64,000 nt of DNA from Alteromonas abrolhosensis (GTDB taxonomy: Bacteria; Pseudomonadota; Gammaproteobacteria; Enterobacterales; Alteromonadaceae). The position numbers and the translations under genes were made by a program. Under the pieces are notes generated by a model. The model saw only the letters and a list, made by a program, of their open reading frames with translations. It searched no databases and had not been told where the DNA came from. This document shows positions 60,867-64,000 of this stretch, one piece after another (the first letter of the stretch is position 1; every line of letters starts with the position of its first letter). The stretch is taken from the NCBI RefSeq assembly GCF_001953635.1, contig NZ_MEJH01000006.1:187915-251914 (forward strand). Direction: 5' to 3'.

Positions 60867-61987
60867 TACAAGGCCTTTCCGTGGTGCTCTACAAATGCGC
60901 ATAAAGTAGAGAAGAAAATATCAATATCGTTTAGATTGATGCTATTTTTACTTTTAATATCCGAAACGTACGCTTCAAACATTTCCTCATGGCTGTAATA
61001 ACTCATAGAGTAGTCATTGTCCCTAACAAAGCTTTTTATTATCTGATGTTCGTTATTCATCATGTCCTTGAGAAGTTCAAATGTGTTCTTAATATAGTTT
61101 TCGTAATTATTTTGGATACCTATAGGAACTCGAAACCTACGCGCTAGTTCTGTTGAGTGATCTCTCCACAGCTTGAATGTCTTTTGTTCCGTTTCAATAA
61201 CATCAATCGCTTTCCTGATTTCATCGCCCTCAACCCTCTTTGAACTGTCAAGTAAAGTAATAACTTTGCCTTGGTTGTAAATGGCTTCAACTTCCCTAAA
61301 CAGACTAAGAAGTAATTCAACGGCCGCAAAAGAATCTGATACATGTGGAAATTTCCTCCTCATTAGCCCGACCAGGCAATCTTTTTGTGCCCTCTTTGTT
61401 CGTGGAAAATCTACCCACTGAATATGCAGGTTGTCGAGTTCATGTTTATGAAAAGTAATTTCTTCCTTGTCGCATAAACCGTTTACTTTCTTGGTAATTT
61501 TTTCCTTAATTTCGTGAGGGAAAGAGTCGTATTTACGCTTACAGTTTTGCTCGTTAAGCAGGATTGTTATTTCCTTTTTTCCGTCATCTTTTTCTTGCTG
61601 ATTAGGCGTGAATTTAAGTTCAATGTCGGAATTGGATATAAACGTAAGCTCATGAGTATAGTTTTGGCATTTAGGTGCTGGGTCGTTTCGCAGATCGTTT
61701 CCAACTTCTAGCATCTTAGCTATTATCTCAGAGAAACGTTTATCTATAGCCCATACCTTGCCGGAGAGTTTTTTGGCTTGATAGGAATGCACTTCTTCAA
61801 TATTGCTGCGACAATCTGTTCTATAGCAAAATAGGAAATCGTCATGATGCTCTATACTCAGAAAGAACTCTCTCCCACTGAATCGATGATATTGGTCTAG
61901 GAGCAAGTACAACGCACAATTGCGCTGAAACTCGAATCCCAATAAAGCATCTATACCTGAGTTAGCTGATTTTTTTCTTTTACTCAA
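60866..61987 (-). CDS. DUF4297/Cap4-type nuclease, Lamassu LmuA-like
   Basis: 373 residues; TTG start with AAGGTG five bases upstream. The N-terminal 120 residues fit the DUF4297 nuclease of the PD-(D/E)xK group: GIDALLGFEFQRNCALYLLL, then E46 and D49/D50 in LSIEHHDDFLF, and Q70-x-K72 in EVHSYQAKK. The rest is helical and unassigned. Such nucleases are the effectors in CBASS (Cap4) and in Lamassu, where the partner is an SMC-like protein. Here that partner is coupled by a one-base overlap, and no cyclase or third gene is adjacent, so a two-gene Lamassu-like system is the best call. Confidence 0.78.
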   Translation of the reverse strand: MSKRKKSANSGIDALLGFEFQRNCALYLLLDQYHRFSGREFFLSIEHHDDFLFCYRTDCRSNIEEVHSYQAKKLSGKVWAIDKRFSEIIAKMLEVGNDLRNDPAPKCQNYTHELTFISNSDIELKFTPNQQEKDDGKKEITILLNEQNCKRKYDSFPHEIKEKITKKVNGLCDKEEITFHKHELDNLHIQWVDFPRTKRAQKDCLVGLMRRKFPHVSDSFAAVELLLSLFREVEAIYNQGKVITLLDSSKRVEGDEIRKAIDVIETEQKTFKLWRDHSTELARRFRVPIGIQNNYENYIKNTFELLKDMMNNEHQIIKSFVRDNDYSMSYYSHEEMFEAYVSDIKSKNSINLNDIDIFFSTLCAFVEHHGKAL

Positions 61988-62515
61988 AGCTTCACCTTAA
62001 TCAAAACCTTCATAGCATTCTTGTCACACAATGCCATTTTTCCTTAAACTTTTTGACATATTGTCACTTAAGTTGCTCATTGTAGGGGAGCAGGTTTTGC
62101 TTCTATGTCCTTTTATAAAAAACAGTTTTACATACTTTAGGTCAAACTCATATCCCATAGCGGTTATCATTCCGTTGATTTAAATTAGAGAATGAGGAGA
62201 GAGCGCAGCCATTCGTCTATATTAGCTTTAGTATGGCTGGAATTGACAATAGTGTGCCAGACGTAACTTTACTTCAACTTGCTTTTTTCAACTGTAGCCT
62301 AGATATGAGTTATTGCATCTTACTGAACTTTGGAAATTACATTTCTGTTATGCTTTGGCTTAACAGTCAAAGCTCATAGTTAACAAGGATTTTTGCACTA
62401 TCCGACTAAGAATAGGTGTGACGATTTTTCGCTTTGTTACAGCATTTTGTCACAGGGAAGCGGCGCTACAGGCCGCTAAAATCAATAGGTGGCATCATTG
62501 CTACAAGGCTTGTAG
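61988..62515. other. 528-bp right end of the island with candidate recombinase arm motifs
   Basis: No gene is seen. GTGTGACGATTTTT (62416-62429) and TTTTGTCACA (62445-62454) also occur, in the same order, in the left end at 41828-41841 and 41839-41848. More TTGTCAC copies are at 62021 and 62061. The promoter of the nuclease/ATPase pair must lie between 61988 and about 62100. Confidence 0.6.
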
Positions 62516-62568
62516 GGATTGAAAATCCGCGTGTCCCTGGTTCGATCCCGGGTCGAGGCACCATCATT
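62516..62568 (+). other. Right attachment site (attR), tRNA-Phe 3' fragment
   Basis: 53 bases identical to 41688-41740. Only the anticodon-stem-to-CCA half of the tRNA is present, so it is not a functional tRNA gene. It is followed by what was the original tRNA terminator. Confidence 0.95.
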
Positions 62569-62728
62569 TAAGCCCTTGCAGAAATGCGAGGGCTTTTTTG
62601 ATCTCGGCGGTTGAAAAACACAGGCACACGCTAACGTGCCCCTGCGGCTGCGCCGCGCGTTACAATCCCGGGTCGAGGCACCATCATTTAAGCCCTTGCA
62701 GAAATGCGAGGGCTTTTTTGATCTCGGC
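62545..62728. repeat. 64-bp direct repeat flanking a REP-like palindrome
   Basis: 62545-62608 and 62665-62728 are identical over 64 bases and include the tRNA end and the terminator. The 56 bases between contain a GC-rich hairpin at 62632-62662: TAACG, then GCGGC-TGC-GCCGC, then CGTTA. The composition of this spacer differs sharply from the AT-rich surroundings. Confidence 0.9.
62570..62599 (+). terminator. Displaced original tRNA-Phe terminator
   Basis: A 10-bp stem, AAGCCCTTGC and GCGAGGGCTT with one G-T pair, then six T. It follows attR directly, as it would have followed tRNA-Phe before integration. A second copy is within 62665-62728. Confidence 0.85.
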
Positions 62729-62929
62729 CAACCAGTCCCAAATTTTCAATCAAATCCGGTTTTTCCAAAAACTATTCTGATAAAAGTTCTTTCTTTAGTG
62801 CTCTAACCATCCAGTTATGCCAAATTCTGCGTTAATGCATACGAAAGGGTACTTAATTTAGCGAGCGGTGCACTTATTGACTTTTAATCTAAGTAATTTC
62901 ATGCACTTAATCGTCGAGGTTTGATTTAA

Positions 62930-62967
62930 TGCGTTTTGCGTTTTGCGTTTTGCGTTTTGCGTTTTGC
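62930..62967. repeat. Heptamer tandem repeat
   Basis: Five perfect copies of TGCGTTT plus a partial sixth. It lies 66 bp upstream of the start of the exported-protein gene at 63033, where copy-number change could alter promoter spacing. Confidence 0.9.
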
Positions 62968-63032
62968 ATGGGGTACGACTAGGCTTTAGTTGTGGACATT
63001 CACAATTTAAATTAAAAGGGAGTTTAATTACA

Positions 63033-63542
63033 ATGCTTAAGTATATTCATAGTTTTCTGTTATCGAATAAAAGCCATCGAGTACGTGTGAAGTCGCCAAT
63101 TGTATTTAAATTAGGTGCTTATTTAACATTCTTCGTGGTTTCATCTATTGTATTTTCCGGTTCTACCTTAGCAAAAACGGTTTGTAGTACTGAAGTAGTA
63201 GAGGAAAAAGGCAACCCTACTCTCAGTTCTGAACTGATTGATGCAATGTATGAAGCAATTAGCACTAACACTTTCGACCTTAACGAACCTTATACTTTGA
63301 TAAGTAAGAAACATTTCTGTACGGGTGTCGGAAAGTCCAATAAAGGAGCCGAAAGTGCTTTTGAAACCTTTAACAGTGTCCCAAATCCTGATCCAGCACC
63401 GAAAGAAGGTGATAAGCAAACAGTCAAACAGACTAGAGCTGATGGAACCAGGGAGTGGACTTACACTTATTTGAATGGAGTTTGGGTATTGACTGGATAC
63501 AAATACACCCCTTTGCCTGATGCTGATAGTTTGGATCCGTAA
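63033..63542 (+). CDS. Small exported protein of unknown function
   Basis: 169 residues from the ATG at 63033, which has GGGAG ten bases upstream; a TTG-initiated frame from 62943 reads through the heptamer repeat and is unlikely. A basic stretch and a hydrophobic helix (KLGAYLTFFVVSSIVFSGST) end at a likely signal-peptidase site before KTVCSTEV. The mature part has two Cys and an aromatic segment, TREWTYTYLNGVWVLTGYKY. Not recognised; probably periplasmic. Confidence 0.65.
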   Translation: MLKYIHSFLLSNKSHRVRVKSPIVFKLGAYLTFFVVSSIVFSGSTLAKTVCSTEVVEEKGNPTLSSELIDAMYEAISTNTFDLNEPYTLISKKHFCTGVGKSNKGAESAFETFNSVPNPDPAPKEGDKQTVKQTRADGTREWTYTYLNGVWVLTGYKYTPLPDADSLDP

Positions 63543-63722
63543 TTGACCGGCCTCAAATAAATGGATTCACGATATAGATGAATTTGGGCATGATAATGCC
63601 CCCTAGTGGGGCTTATCGATGAAATCGAAATGAACAGATAGCTTCCAATATTAAGCAGCATGAAGCGGGGCTGAAAGGCCAATTAACACCTCAAGTCATT
63701 GATGATGACGAACACACAAGCG

Positions 63723-64000
63723 CTAAGACATCTGTACCAAACTTAAAAACTCTTGAAGCGAAGACACATGGAATTGTGCCTTTGTTGACTTTTTAACGCC
63801 CGGTCGAAGTATCTGAACCGTTTTCATACCTAAACTATTACCCGCACTAATTTCTGACTCCTCACTGTCTCCAATAACCCATACCTCACTCGGAGCTGTA
63901 TTATATTTTTTGACTATGATGTCGAAGTAGAATGCTTTGCCTTTTCTAGGCGGGTTACCTGGGTCATCGTAGTAAATGTGTTCAAAAGCACCTTCAACGC
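63723..64000 (-). CDS. HAD-family hydrolase, C-terminal part (5' end beyond window)
   Basis: The frame is open from the window edge to a TAG at 63723-63725, about 92 codons. It reads KAFYFDIIVKKYNTAPSEVW, then VIGDSEESEISAGNSLGMKT, the HAD motif IV (GDS-x6-A-x2-AG-like) with the metal-binding acidic residues, then VQILRPG. The start, with the DxDxT nucleophile motif, lies beyond 64000. Substrate unknown. Confidence 0.8.
   Translation of the reverse strand, partial: VEGAFEHIYYDDPGNPPRKGKAFYFDIIVKKYNTAPSEVWVIGDSEESEISAGNSLGMKTVQILRPGVKKSTKAQFHVSSLQEFLSLVQMS

Noticed and set aside
60866..61987. CBASS Cap4 effector
   Set aside because: The nuclease type fits, but there is no nucleotide cyclase gene nearby, while an SMC-like partner is directly coupled.
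62516..62568. A second tRNA-Phe gene at the right end
   Set aside because: Only the 3' half is present; the acceptor 5' strand and D arm are missing, so it is the att repeat.
62609..62664. Integron attC site in the GC-rich spacer
   Set aside because: The core and inverse-core heptamers do not fit (CGCTAAC and GTTACAA), and no integron integrase is nearby.
62598..62780. A 60-codon frame across the repeat region
   Set aside because: It spans the REP-like palindrome, tRNA end and terminator and has no ribosome site.
63620..63800. A possible degraded gene reading ASNIKQHEAGLKGQLTPQV on the plus strand
   Set aside because: No start or ribosome site, and its second half lies antisense to the clear HAD-family gene.

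Overview
The window looks like chromosome of a marine gammaproteobacterium of the Alteromonas type. The evidence is the conserved order mreB-mreC-mreD-maf-rng-yhdP-nitrilase-tldD with darP and pmbA behind it, a close ArcA homologue, SapC and tryptophan-halogenase-like genes beside a TonB-dependent receptor, and moderate GC. The genus is inferred from gene content only; no database was searched.

Bases 1-8.7 kb hold a minus-strand galactoside-uptake block read TonB receptor, sodium/sugar symporter, halogenase-like flavoprotein, SapC-like protein, GH36 alpha-galactosidase (cut by the window start). At 9-13.2 kb is the glycerol-3-phosphate regulon (glpK, glpR, glpD) with visible GlpR-type half-sites. 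At 14-15.2 kb are two MSHA-pilus-like genes, then the cell-shape and envelope cluster to 26.4 kb. At 26.5-41.5 kb are a conserved small protein, darP, pmbA, an AraC regulator divergent from a GH2 beta-galactosidase, arcA, a sensor kinase, glgA, rsmC, trmB, an alpha/beta hydrolase, mutY and yggX.

At 41.66 kb is a tRNA-Phe(GAA) gene. Its last 48 nt plus 5 downstream bases are repeated exactly at 62516-62568, so 41.7-62.5 kb is an integrated island of about 20.8 kb. It carries two tandem tyrosine recombinases, small unknown genes, a Mrr-like endonuclease, a coupled five-gene type I restriction-modification operon (hsdR, hsdM, hsdS, a HEPN-like gene and a DUF3800 gene), two small membrane proteins, a winged-helix/nuclease-like protein, a gene-free tract of about 0.9 kb full of short inverted repeats, and a translationally coupled nuclease plus SMC-like ATPase pair resembling Lamassu. 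It reads as a mobile defence island.

Beyond the right attachment site are a 64-bp direct repeat sandwiching a GC-rich palindrome, a heptamer tandem repeat, a small exported protein and the C-terminal end of a HAD-family hydrolase. The most unusual points are the integrase whose C-terminus is encoded by antisense tRNA and would change on excision, candidate recombinase arm sites inside the integrase gene, the hairpin-rich tract, and the accessory genes of the type I system.
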